Source of the DNA: CALAMD01 sp035301025
GTDB lineage: Bacteria > Bacillota > Bacilli > Bacillales > Amphibacillaceae
Assembly (NCBI GenBank): GCA_035301025.1
Contig: DATGUV010000078.1
Span: 1-10,787 of the forward strand
Direction of reading: 5' to 3'
DNA: 10,787 nucleotides
Shown here: positions 1 through 6,064 of the stretch, one piece after another
How positions within the stretch are numbered: position 1 is the first letter of the stretch
Layout of the letters: each line of letters begins with the position of its first letter
Position numbers and translations under genes: made by a program
The notes under the pieces: generated by a model
The model's database searches: none
What the model was told of the DNA's origin: nothing
Seen by the model: the letters and a program-made list of their open reading frames with translations, nothing else

Positions 1-774
1 AATCCTAGGCAATTGGTACCTTTAACGAATTTTACTGAAGAATATAGTGCGTCTAAATCCTCCATTAGTGAAGATTTAGATATTGTCGATGAAATGTTCA
101 GACATGAAGGGATTGGATATTTAGATCGTGTATCGGGAGCGGCAGGAGGAGCTATGTATGTTCCTTATTATTCGAAGGAGAAAAGTGCTTCCTTTATTCA
201 AGATCTTTGTAAGCAATTAGAAGATCCAAGTCGTATGTTACCAGGTGGCTATTTATATATGAGTGATGTATTAGGGAATCCAGATCTCATGCGCAAAATA
301 GGTCACATTTTTGCGACGGCGTTTTCTCATTTGGATATCGATGTAATCGTGACGGTAGCGACGAAAGGAATTTCCCTCGCAAATGCCATTGCTTTTCATT
401 TAAATGTACCTGTTGTGACTGTACGAAGAGATCCAAAAGTGACAGAAGGATCCTCCGTGAGTATTAATTATGTGTCCGGTTCCTCACGTAAAATTCAAAC
501 GATGGTACTTCCAAAGCGTAGTTTGAAAGAAGGAGCAAATGTATGTATCATTGACGACTTCATGAAAGCTGGAGGGACGATTACCGGTGTAAAAAGTCTG
601 ATGGATGAATTTCACGCACAAGTTCAGGCAATTGGTGTATTAGCAGAAGCGGAAGATGAAGAAGATGAGCGAGTGGTAACTGATTATATGTCTCTTGTTC
701 AAATAACACATGTAAATAGTTCTAAACAAATTATTGAAGTTGGCGCAGGAAATATACTAGACCAGTGGAAATAA
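1..774 (+). CDS. purR: Purine operon repressor PurR, 5'-truncated by window edge
   Basis: PurR represses purine synthesis and transport genes; in B. subtilis PRPP binding weakens its hold on DNA. The frame is open from base 1, so the start codon lies outside. By recall of B. subtilis PurR (about 285 aa), roughly 18 N-terminal residues of the winged-helix domain are missing. The TTG at 13 looks like a start but is an internal Leu codon, because the codons before it (N-P-R-Q) also match the family. The visible part holds the rest of the DNA-binding domain (SKSSISEDL), then a type I phosphoribosyltransferase-like domain with the segment VTVATKGI and the PRPP-binding loop IIDDFMKAGGTI at about 547-582. 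That fold lacks enzyme activity in PurR. The gene ends in TAA and is followed 32 nt later by a terminator, so it is not cotranscribed with spoVG by default. No PurBox was recognised in the window. Confidence 0.96.
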   Translation, partial: NPRQLVPLTNFTEEYSASKSSISEDLDIVDEMFRHEGIGYLDRVSGAAGGAMYVPYYSKEKSASFIQDLCKQLEDPSRMLPGGYLYMSDVLGNPDLMRKIGHIFATAFSHLDIDVIVTVATKGISLANAIAFHLNVPVVTVRRDPKVTEGSSVSINYVSGSSRKIQTMVLPKRSLKEGANVCIIDDFMKAGGTITGVKSLMDEFHAQVQAIGVLAEAEDEEDERVVTDYMSLVQITHVNSSKQIIEVGAGNILDQWK

Positions 775-806
775 GGATTAGCGTCCCTTTCTAGTAAAAA
801 ACGAAG

Positions 807-845
807 AAAAAAAGAGGCTTTTCATATAGAAAGGTTTCTTTTTTT
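807..845 (+). terminator. Rho-independent terminator after purR
   Basis: A 17-bp stem (807-823 with 829-845) closes on the 5-nt loop ATATA. Three of the pairs are G-U. The right arm ends in seven T and the left arm begins with seven A, so in principle it could act on both strands. It separates purR from spoVG. Confidence 0.82.
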
Positions 846-971
846 AAAATAGTGTGCTATGATTTAACATAGATTTTTGAAAGGGTTTTCAAATCTTTCT
901 TTTGCATTTGAATGATTGCGCTTTCATTATCGAATAAATATGGAAAATTAATAGTTTTCCGAAATAAATGC

Positions 972-996
972 AGGATTTTTGAAATTATTGTTGAAT
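972..996 (+). promoter_or_regulatory. Sigma-H promoter of spoVG
   Basis: The -35 element AGGATTT (972-978) is followed after 11 nt by GTTGAAT (990-996). This fits the sigma-H consensus RnAGGAwWW-N11/12-RnnGAAT. The B. subtilis spoVG promoter, a classic sigma-H promoter repressed by AbrB during growth, has almost the same elements and spacing. The roughly 120 bp upstream (846-971) is strongly AT-rich, resembling the AT box upstream of B. subtilis spoVG. It includes a short inverted repeat GGAAAA/TTTTCC (942-947 with 955-960) about 11 nt before the -35 element. AbrB control is inferred, not visible. Confidence 0.85.
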
Positions 997-1038
997 TATT
1001 ACTGTAGTGATTTTGTATTTAAAAAGGGGTGAATCATC

Positions 1039-1329
1039 GTGGAAGTAACTGACGTAAGGTTAAGGCGTGTGAATTCAGAAGGAAGGATGCGAGCAATTGC
1101 ATCAATTACCTTTGATGAGGAGTTTGTTGTTCATGATATCCGAGTGATTGATGGGAACAATGGATTGTTTGTAGCAATGCCTTCAAAGCGTACTCCAGAC
1201 GGGGAGTTCAGAGATATTGCACATCCAATTAACTCTGGGACACGTGGGAAAATTCAAGATGCGGTTCTAGCTGAGTATCACCGTATTGGTGAATTAGAAG
1301 AGTCTTTTCAAGAAGCAGGCGTTTCATAA
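1039..1329 (+). CDS. spoVG: SpoVG, regulatory RNA/DNA-binding protein
   Basis: The product is a small (96 aa) conserved protein first known for a role in asymmetric septation and spore cortex formation. In Listeria and Staphylococcus it binds nucleic acid and acts as a global regulator. The sequence begins MEVTDVRLRRVN and contains the family hallmark DIRVIDGNNGLFVAMPSKR (residues 33-51) followed by GEFRDIAHPIN, nearly identical to B. subtilis SpoVG. The C-terminal tail is short and acidic (ELEESFQEAGVS), as usual for the variable end. The start is GTG, as in B. subtilis, with the ribosome binding site AAAGGGGTGA at 1022-1031. It sits alone between its own sigma-H promoter and a terminator. 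It directly follows purR; the yabJ gene usually placed between them is absent. Confidence 0.98.
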   Translation: MEVTDVRLRRVNSEGRMRAIASITFDEEFVVHDIRVIDGNNGLFVAMPSKRTPDGEFRDIAHPINSGTRGKIQDAVLAEYHRIGELEESFQEAGVS

Positions 1330-1352
1330 AATTGAATGATATATACATTCAG

Positions 1353-1398
1353 AAGAAATCTAACCAATATATAAATATATTGATTAGGTTTCTTTTTT
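1353..1398 (+). terminator. Rho-independent terminator after spoVG
   Basis: Arms of 20 nt (1353-1372 and 1375-1394) pair with one G-U and one C-A mismatch, and the right arm runs into a six-T tract (1393-1398). The loop-side part of the stem is only A-T pairs (AATATAT/ATATATT). It lies 23 nt after the spoVG stop codon and makes spoVG a single-gene unit, apart from possible read-through into glmU. Confidence 0.85.
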
Positions 1399-1584
1399 GT
1401 CATATTAAAAAAGTATTTTTTGTAGATAGAGTGGAATTATACAGATTCCGGCGGCTAACTTAAACGTGACATTTTTGGGTGCCTGTCACTCCCCAGAATT
1501 CATCCTGAAATCCAAAGGAAAAGGTGTAGAAAATGAAATTTGGATTTTCAAATGAAAAATTTGTAAAAGAGCATGCTTGAACTG
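1399..1584. other. spoVG–glmU intergenic spacer
   Basis: Together with the spoVG terminator and the glmU promoter this forms a 316-nt gap without a gene. No reading frame with a ribosome binding site was found on either strand. The left part is AT-rich. The middle (about 1447-1496) is locally richer in G and C, unlike the flanks, and holds the inverted pair listed separately. The right part (1520-1560) is A/T-rich with short self-complementary words but no T tract, so it is not called a terminator. Confidence 0.5.
1466..1489. repeat. Short inverted repeat GTGACA…TGTCAC
   Basis: GTGACA (1466-1471) and TGTCAC (1484-1489) are perfect inverse complements separated by 12 nt (TTTTTGGGTGCC). The right half belongs to a GGGTGCCTGTCACTCCCC block (1477-1494). 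Words like GGTGCCTGTCAC recur between genes of many Bacillaceae, so this may be a small dispersed repeat or the worn end of an insertion sequence. That assignment is from memory and cannot be tested here. There is no transposase reading frame nearby. Confidence 0.4.
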
Positions 1585-1613
1585 TTGAAATATAAGGCAT
1601 TTTAGGATATATT
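1585..1613 (+). promoter_or_regulatory. Sigma-A-type promoter for glmU–prs
   Basis: TTGAAA (1585-1590) is followed after exactly 17 nt by TATATT (1608-1613). Each hexamer differs from consensus at one position. Transcription would begin near 1620, leaving a leader of about 25 nt before the glmU start codon at 1646. This is the clearest vegetative promoter in the window and the likely main promoter for glmU, prs and probably ctc. Confidence 0.7.
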
Positions 1614-1645
1614 CATTAATGGATAAACAGAATGGAGGTTTCTTC

Positions 1646-3022
1646 ATGGCAAATCGATATGCTATCATATTAGCAGCAGGCCGAGGAACGAGAATGAAAT
1701 CAAGTCTTTATAAGGTTCTTCATCCAGTTCTTAAGCGTCCAATGGTACAACATGTTGTCGATCAATTACAGCCACTTGCGCTGGATGAAGTTGTTACCAT
1801 TGTTGGTTTTGGAGCAGAAGCGGTACAGGAAACTCTTGGAGACCAAAGTGCATTCGTTGTTCAAGAAGAACAATTAGGAACAGGACATGCTGTGCAACAA
1901 GCAGAAGAAATGTTACAGAATATGGAAGGTACGACATTGGTGGTATGTGGTGATACGCCACTCATCGAGACAGATACATTTCAAGCACTTGTAGACCATC
2001 ATGAAAAAACAGATGCAAAGGCAACAATTTTAACGGCAAAAGCACCTGATCCAACCGGATATGGGCGAGTCATTCGAAATAAGGATGACGTTGTCGAAAG
2101 AATTGTTGAACACAAGGATGCTACACAGGCAGAGTTGCTTGTGAATGAAATTAATACAGGCACATATTGCTTCGATAATAAGGCTTTATTTCATGCGTTG
2201 CAATACGTTTCAAACGATAATGCTCAAGGTGAATACTATTTACCAGATGTCATTGAGATTTTAAAAGAACAATCAGAAATAGTTGGAGCATACATGACGC
2301 CTGATTTTGAAGAAACACTAGGAATTAATGACCGTGTAGCACTTTCTCAAGCAGAGAACATTATGAAACAGCGTGTAAACGAAACGCATATGAGAAATGG
2401 TGTAACAATTATCGATCCCCAACATACATATATTGGTTTGGATGTTGAAATTGGAGAAGATGTAATGATTCATCCAGGTTCGATGATTCACGGGAAAACA
2501 GTGATTGGAAAAAATAGTGTCATTGGCCCAAACTGTGAAATTTCTAATATGCATATTGGCGAACGTGTATCGATTAAACAGAGCATTCTGATGGACAGTG
2601 TAATCGAAAATGACGTAGAAGTCGGTCCGTATGCATATATTCGCCCAGAAACAACTGTGCAAGATAACGCTAAGGTTGGCCATTTCGTTGAAGTGAAAAA
2701 GTCAACGATTGGTGAAGGAAGTAAAGTACCACATTTAAGTTATATAGGAGATACAAAAATTGGTAACCACGTAAATGTCGGATGTGGTACAATAACAGTG
2801 AACTATGATGGAAAAGATAAACATGAAACAATTATAGAAGATGGTGCATTTATTGGATGTAACACGAACCTTGTTGCACCCATTACGATTGGGAAAGATT
2901 CCCTTGTTGCTGCAGGATCCACGGTAACAAAAAATGTTCCAAAAGAAGCACTAGCATTTGGACGAGCACGCCAAGCGAATAAAGAGGGTTACGCAAAAAA
3001 GCGGAAAAAACAAGATCAATAA
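1646..3022 (+). CDS. glmU: Bifunctional GlmU: GlcN-1-P acetyltransferase / GlcNAc-1-P uridylyltransferase
   Basis: GlmU (GcaD in B. subtilis) makes UDP-GlcNAc from glucosamine-1-phosphate, acetyl-CoA and UTP in the cytoplasm, feeding peptidoglycan and teichoic acid synthesis. The 458-aa product has the usual length. The N-terminal uridylyltransferase domain carries LAAGRGTRMKS (residues 9-19) and the metal-binding Asp in VCGDTPL (D103). From about residue 250 a left-handed beta-helix of hexapeptide repeats follows (IGEDVMIHPG, IGKNSVIGP), ending with the acetyltransferase site: His363 in VPHLSYIGD, and the NVGCGTITVNYDG loop. The tail is basic (KKRKKQDQ). ATG at 1646 is chosen because GGAGG (1634-1638) lies 7 nt upstream and the protein then starts like its homologues. 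An in-frame ATG at 1619 would fall at the predicted transcription start. prs follows after 19 nt. Confidence 0.98.
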   Translation: MANRYAIILAAGRGTRMKSSLYKVLHPVLKRPMVQHVVDQLQPLALDEVVTIVGFGAEAVQETLGDQSAFVVQEEQLGTGHAVQQAEEMLQNMEGTTLVVCGDTPLIETDTFQALVDHHEKTDAKATILTAKAPDPTGYGRVIRNKDDVVERIVEHKDATQAELLVNEINTGTYCFDNKALFHALQYVSNDNAQGEYYLPDVIEILKEQSEIVGAYMTPDFEETLGINDRVALSQAENIMKQRVNETHMRNGVTIIDPQHTYIGLDVEIGEDVMIHPGSMIHGKTVIGKNSVIGPNCEISNMHIGERVSIKQSILMDSVIENDVEVGPYAYIRPETTVQDNAKVGHFVEVKKSTIGEGSKVPHLSYIGDTKIGNHVNVGCGTITVNYDGKDKHETIIEDGAFIGCNTNLVAPITIGKDSLVAAGSTVTKNVPKEALAFGRARQANKEGYAKKRKKQDQ

Positions 3023-3041
3023 TAACGGAGGGTTCATTTTT

Positions 3042-3995
3042 ATGACATCGGGCTACAAGGACAATACATTGAAAGTGTTTACGCTAAACTCAAACGAACA
3101 GTTGGCAGAAGAAATCGCAGAACGAATTGGAACTCCTTTAGGTAAATCAACAGTCACTACGTTTAGTGATGGGGAAATTCAAATGAATATTGAAGAAAGT
3201 GTTAGAGGTTGTGATGTATTTGTTGTTCAATCGACATGTTCACCTGTGAATCATCACACTATGGAATTACTCATTATGATTGATGCATTGAAGAGAGCTT
3301 CAGCAAGTTCTATTAATATTGTAATGCCTTATTATGGATATGCGAGACAAGATCGTAAAGCACGTTCAAGAGAGCCAATTACGGCTAAACTAGTAGCAGA
3401 CTTACTACAAACAGCTGGTGCTGATCGAGTAATATCTCTTGATCTACACGCACCACAAATTCAGGGATTCTTTGATATTCCAATTGATCACTTGCAAGGT
3501 GTGCCAATCTTAACAGATTACTTCATTGATAAGGAATTAGAAGATGTAGTCATTGTATCACCAGACCATGGTGGCGTTACACGTGCCCGTAGAATGGCAG
3601 ACCGAATGAAAGCACCTATTGGAATTATCGATAAGAGAAGACCACGTCCAAATGTAGCTGAGGTAATGAATATTGTTGGGGAAGTAAAGGATAAAACAGT
3701 TATTCTTGTAGATGATATTATTGATACGGCTGGGACAATTACACTAGCAGCAAATGCTCTGATTGAAAATGGAGCAAAAGAAGTATATGCTTGTTGTACA
3801 CATGCAGTATTATCAGGTCCTGCAGTCAAACGTATCGATGAATCTAAGATTAAAGAACTTGTCATTACGAATACGATTCCACTCCCAGAAGAAAAGCAAA
3901 TTGATAAAATTAAACAATTATCCGTTGCATCTTTAATCGGTGAAGCAATCATTCGTGTACATGAACATAAATCTGTCAGTAAATTATTTGATTAA
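3042..3995 (+). CDS. prs: Ribose-phosphate pyrophosphokinase (PRPP synthetase)
   Basis: The enzyme transfers pyrophosphate from ATP to ribose-5-phosphate, giving PRPP for purine, pyrimidine, NAD, His and Trp synthesis. At 317 aa it has the same length as B. subtilis Prs. Visible signatures are the FSDGE segment (41-45), the catalytic and ATP-binding stretch YYGYARQDRKARSREP (97-112), the DLHAPQIQGFF signature (134-144), the flexible-loop segment DKRRPRPN (197-204), and the PRPP-binding loop ILVDDIIDTAGTI (221-233). It is therefore a class I Prs hexamer subunit, activated by phosphate and inhibited by ADP. The ATG at 3042 has CGGAGGG (3026-3032) 9 nt upstream. The frame is also open upstream into the end of glmU, but that extension has no homology or ribosome binding site. 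The 19-nt gap to glmU points to one transcript. PRPP is also the signal read by PurR, encoded nearby. Confidence 0.98.
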   Translation: MTSGYKDNTLKVFTLNSNEQLAEEIAERIGTPLGKSTVTTFSDGEIQMNIEESVRGCDVFVVQSTCSPVNHHTMELLIMIDALKRASASSINIVMPYYGYARQDRKARSREPITAKLVADLLQTAGADRVISLDLHAPQIQGFFDIPIDHLQGVPILTDYFIDKELEDVVIVSPDHGGVTRARRMADRMKAPIGIIDKRRPRPNVAEVMNIVGEVKDKTVILVDDIIDTAGTITLAANALIENGAKEVYACCTHAVLSGPAVKRIDESKIKELVITNTIPLPEEKQIDKIKQLSVASLIGEAIIRVHEHKSVSKLFD

Positions 3996-4162
3996 TATTT
4001 GAATAGACGCGCTTAAGCGTGTAAAATAGATGTAGTCATTCTGAGGAAACAAGCAATTCATTCGAATTGACGATTATACATGCTCATTTGTTATCCATGT
4101 TAAAAACCGATGGAAACAAATCAATCGAAATACGTTTAAGTAAAAATGTGGAGGGTAAAAAA

Positions 4163-4801
4163 ATGGCAGTAACACTTAAAGCAACACAAAGAGAAAATCT
4201 AACACTTTCAGCTACGAAGAAAGTTCGATCAACAGGTGGAATCCCTGCAATTGTTTATGGAAAAGGAGAAGAAGCAATTCCTGTATCTGTTGATTATTTA
4301 GAACTAATGAAAACAGTTCGTGATGAAGGAAGACACGCAGTTATTTCATTAGAAGTTGAAGATGGGGAAAAGGTAGACGTTATGCTTCACGAATATCAAG
4401 TACATCCTGTAAAAGGCTATGTAACACATGCTGACTTTTACAAAATTGATATGTCTGAGGAAATGGACGTTTCTGTTCCACTTAGAATTGAAGGGGAAGC
4501 AGCAGGTGCAAAAGAAGGTGGAATCTTACAACAGCCATTATTCGAACTTGAAGTACGCGCTGTTCCAAGAGAAATCCCTGAAGAAATTACTATTGATGTA
4601 TCAGCATTAGAAATTGGTGATTCTTTAACAGTTGCAGATTTAGCTAAGTCTAACACATACACTATTTTACATGAAGAAGACGAGTCAATCGCAACTGTCT
4701 TACCACCGGAAGCTGAAGAAGAAGAGGAAGACACTGAAGATGTAAGTGTTGAACCTGAACTTGTTGGCGCAGATGATGAAGAAGAAGAGGAAGAAGAATA
4801 A
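4163..4801 (+). CDS. ctc: 50S ribosomal protein L25 / general stress protein Ctc
   Basis: Ctc is the long (TL5-type) form of L25, binding 5S rRNA in the large subunit; in B. subtilis it accumulates under stress. The 212-aa product has the L25 domain at about 1-92 (TLKATQRENL, GGIPAIVYGKG, VMLHEYQVHPVKGYVTHADF) and a TL5 beta domain at about 93-180. The last ~33 residues are extremely acidic, with EEEEED and a terminal DDEEEEEEE. The tail is encoded by GAA/GAG-rich repeats, so its length may vary between strains. ATG 4163 has TGGAGGG (4149-4155) 7 nt before it. No strong promoter was found in the 167-nt leader: there is only a TTGACG at 4067 with a poor partner, inside a small inverted repeat (CAATTC/GAATTG, 4054-4069), and a palindrome CGCTTAAGCG at 4010-4019. 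Cotranscription with prs is likely. The sigma-B promoter known upstream of B. subtilis ctc was not found at a usable position. Confidence 0.95.
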   Translation: MAVTLKATQRENLTLSATKKVRSTGGIPAIVYGKGEEAIPVSVDYLELMKTVRDEGRHAVISLEVEDGEKVDVMLHEYQVHPVKGYVTHADFYKIDMSEEMDVSVPLRIEGEAAGAKEGGILQQPLFELEVRAVPREIPEEITIDVSALEIGDSLTVADLAKSNTYTILHEEDESIATVLPPEAEEEEEDTEDVSVEPELVGADDEEEEEEE

Positions 4802-4839
4802 GAACGTTTTGGTTTTAGCATGTGTAAGCAATTAAACAT

Positions 4840-4901
4840 CCCTCCTAGTATAAAAGAAACGTGAATTTTTCACTATTCTTTCATTAGGAGGGTTCTTGTT
4901 T
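4840..4901 (+). terminator. Terminator after ctc
   Basis: CCCTCCTA (4840-4847) pairs perfectly with TAGGAGGG (4885-4892). A second helix lies inside it (AAAGAA…GTGAA with TTCAC…TTCTTT) around a T-rich loop. The 3' side continues with TTCTTGTTT, an interrupted T tract. The compound hairpin likely ends the glmU–prs–ctc transcript. The interrupted tract could allow some read-through to pth. Confidence 0.7.
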
Positions 4902-5010
4902 GTAAGATTCTTCTAGTGGATGACACGGTACATTGTCCTAGCAGTTTTAAACATGTACAGGAACAATCATTAGTGGATAAAATATGGATTTGATAAAGGA
5001 AGAGCTGTTT

Positions 5011-5568
5011 ATGAAATGTATCATTGGATTAGGGAATCCTGGCAAAAAGTATGATCAAACACGACATAACATTGGCTTTGAGGTTATTGATGAACTATTA
5101 CGAAGACATGGATGGTCCTTATCAAAGGAGAAATTTAAAGGCTTCTACACGATGGAACATGTTGCTGGAAACAAAGTTTTACTTCTGCAACCACATACAT
5201 TTATGAACTTATCAGGAGAATGTGTGAAACCATTGCTTGAATATTATCGAATTTCTGTAGAAGATATTCTCGTAATATATGATGATCTTGATTTACCGAC
5301 AGGGAAAATACGTTTACGTCAAAAAGGTGGTCATGGTGGTCATAATGGTATTCGCTCACTGATCGATCACTTACAAGTGAAAGCATTTAAACGTTTACGT
5401 GTTGGAATTGGACGTCCAGAAGGGTCAATGTCTGTTGTGGATTACGTGTTAGGTCGCTTTTCAAAGGAACAAGAAGAAGACGTAGCTCATAGCGTCCAAA
5501 TAGCAGCAGATGCTTGTGAAAAATGGCTCGAACATGATTTCACAGACGTGATGAACACATTTAACTAA
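5011..5568 (+). CDS. pth: Peptidyl-tRNA hydrolase (SpoVC)
   Basis: Pth cuts the ester bond of peptidyl-tRNAs that drop off the ribosome, recycling tRNA; it is essential, and in B. subtilis an allele (spoVC) blocks spore coat formation. The 185-aa length is normal. The protein shows IIGLGNPGKKY (4-14), the catalytic His19 in TRHNIGF with Asn9, the MNLSGE motif with Asn66, the catalytic partner Asp92 in VIYDDLDLP, and GGHGGHNGIRSL with Asn112. All key residues of the family are present. ATG 5011 matches where homologues begin and has AAAGGAAGAG from 4995. An in-frame ATG at 4984 would add nine non-homologous residues and has no good ribosome binding site. It follows the ctc terminator by 109 nt. 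A TAAAAT at 4978-4983 could be a -10 element, but its -35 partner (TGTACA) is weak. No terminator was seen between pth and fin. Confidence 0.97.
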   Translation: MKCIIGLGNPGKKYDQTRHNIGFEVIDELLRRHGWSLSKEKFKGFYTMEHVAGNKVLLLQPHTFMNLSGECVKPLLEYYRISVEDILVIYDDLDLPTGKIRLRQKGGHGGHNGIRSLIDHLQVKAFKRLRVGIGRPEGSMSVVDYVLGRFSKEQEEDVAHSVQIAADACEKWLEHDFTDVMNTFN

Positions 5569-5624
5569 ATGCGCACTACATTCACAAAAATTCTTTTCAC
5601 AAATGAAAAATGATACAGATATAC

Positions 5625-5653
5625 GTATAATATCGATACTTTCGGATACACTT
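5625..5653 (+). promoter_or_regulatory. Sigma-F-like promoter of fin
   Basis: GGATACACTT (5644-5653) fits the sigma-F -10 consensus GGnnAnAMTW at every fixed position. GTATA (5625-5629) fits the -35 consensus GYWTA, but the spacer is 14 nt and not the usual 15-16. The placement 35 nt before the start codon of fin, a gene transcribed by sigma-F in B. subtilis, supports the call. Confidence 0.55.
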
Positions 5654-5687
5654 TAAAGAACCCATTTTGTATCTGAGGAGAGATTGT

Positions 5688-5918
5688 ATGTCTATTATCA
5701 TTCATTGCAGGCATTGTGAGAATACTATTGGAACCCTTCCTCATGACGTTACAACTGAGGCAAAACTTGGAATACATACTCTTTCAAAAGATGAACAAGA
5801 AGAGATGATTGCCTATCATGAGAATGGAAACATGTATGTACAATCCATTTGTGAGTCCTGTGAGGAAACTTTAAAGAAACATCCTGAATTTCATGAACTA
5901 CCTTATTTTATTCAATAA
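5688..5918 (+). CDS. fin: Anti-sigma-F factor Fin (YabK family)
   Basis: Fin is a small forespore protein that binds and inhibits sigma-F, forming a negative feedback loop that helps the sigma-F to sigma-G switch (known from B. subtilis). The product has 76 residues, the same as B. subtilis Fin. It carries two CxxC pairs, CRHC (7-10) and CESC (55-58), consistent with the zinc-ribbon-like fold of the family. Also conserved are the central LGIHTLSKDEQEEMIAYHENG segment type (28-47) and the C-terminal YFIQ ending. The start at 5688 is set by GAGGAG (5675-5680) 7 nt upstream; the open frame before it (from 5667) lacks similarity. A sigma-F-type promoter precedes it and a terminator follows, so in the forespore it can form its own transcript, placed as usual between pth and mfd. 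Confidence 0.93.
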   Translation: MSIIIHCRHCENTIGTLPHDVTTEAKLGIHTLSKDEQEEMIAYHENGNMYVQSICESCEETLKKHPEFHELPYFIQ

Positions 5919-5933
5919 CATAAATACATGAAA

Positions 5934-5961
5934 GCTTTGGCAACTGAGCCAAAGCATTTTT
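5934..5961 (+). terminator. Rho-independent terminator after fin
   Basis: GCTTTGGC (5934-5941) and GCCAAAGC (5948-5955) form a perfect 8-bp stem around AACTGA, followed by ATTTTT. It starts 15 nt after the fin stop. A perfect TTGACA (5960-5965) overlaps the end of the T tract, but the only possible -10 partners near 17-18 nt (GTACAT/TACATG) are poor, so no mfd promoter is called. Confidence 0.85.
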
Positions 5962-6064
5962 GACATGAACGATTTCTCGTATGTACATGTCGTATGCTAA
6001 GATGCTTGAATGTTGAGAAAATATATAAGGCATCTTCTGTATACATACCATGGAGGTTTAAATA

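Noticed and set aside
1619..1645. Earlier in-frame ATG for glmU
   Set aside because: It would sit at the predicted transcription start, lacks a ribosome binding site, and adds residues that homologues do not have; GGAGG is correctly spaced for 1646.
1486..1668. 60-codon minus-strand frame before glmU
   Set aside because: It overlaps the glmU promoter and start, shows no ribosome binding site and no recognisable protein features.
2318..3952. Minus-strand frames opposite glmU (2318-2683) and prs (3518-3952)
   Set aside because: Both lie within conserved, clearly coding genes and have no translation signals of their own.
4134..4158. Sigma-B-like promoter GTTTAA-N13-GGGTAA before ctc
   Set aside because: The -10 part is the ribosome binding site itself, and transcription would start inside the coding sequence.
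4438..4839. Minus-strand frame rich in serine opposite ctc
   Set aside because: The serine runs are simply the complement of the GAA/GAG-rich codons for the acidic tail of Ctc.
5960..5989. Promoter for mfd from the perfect TTGACA at 5960
   Set aside because: It overlaps the T tract of the fin terminator and has only a poor -10 candidate (TACATG) at 18 nt.
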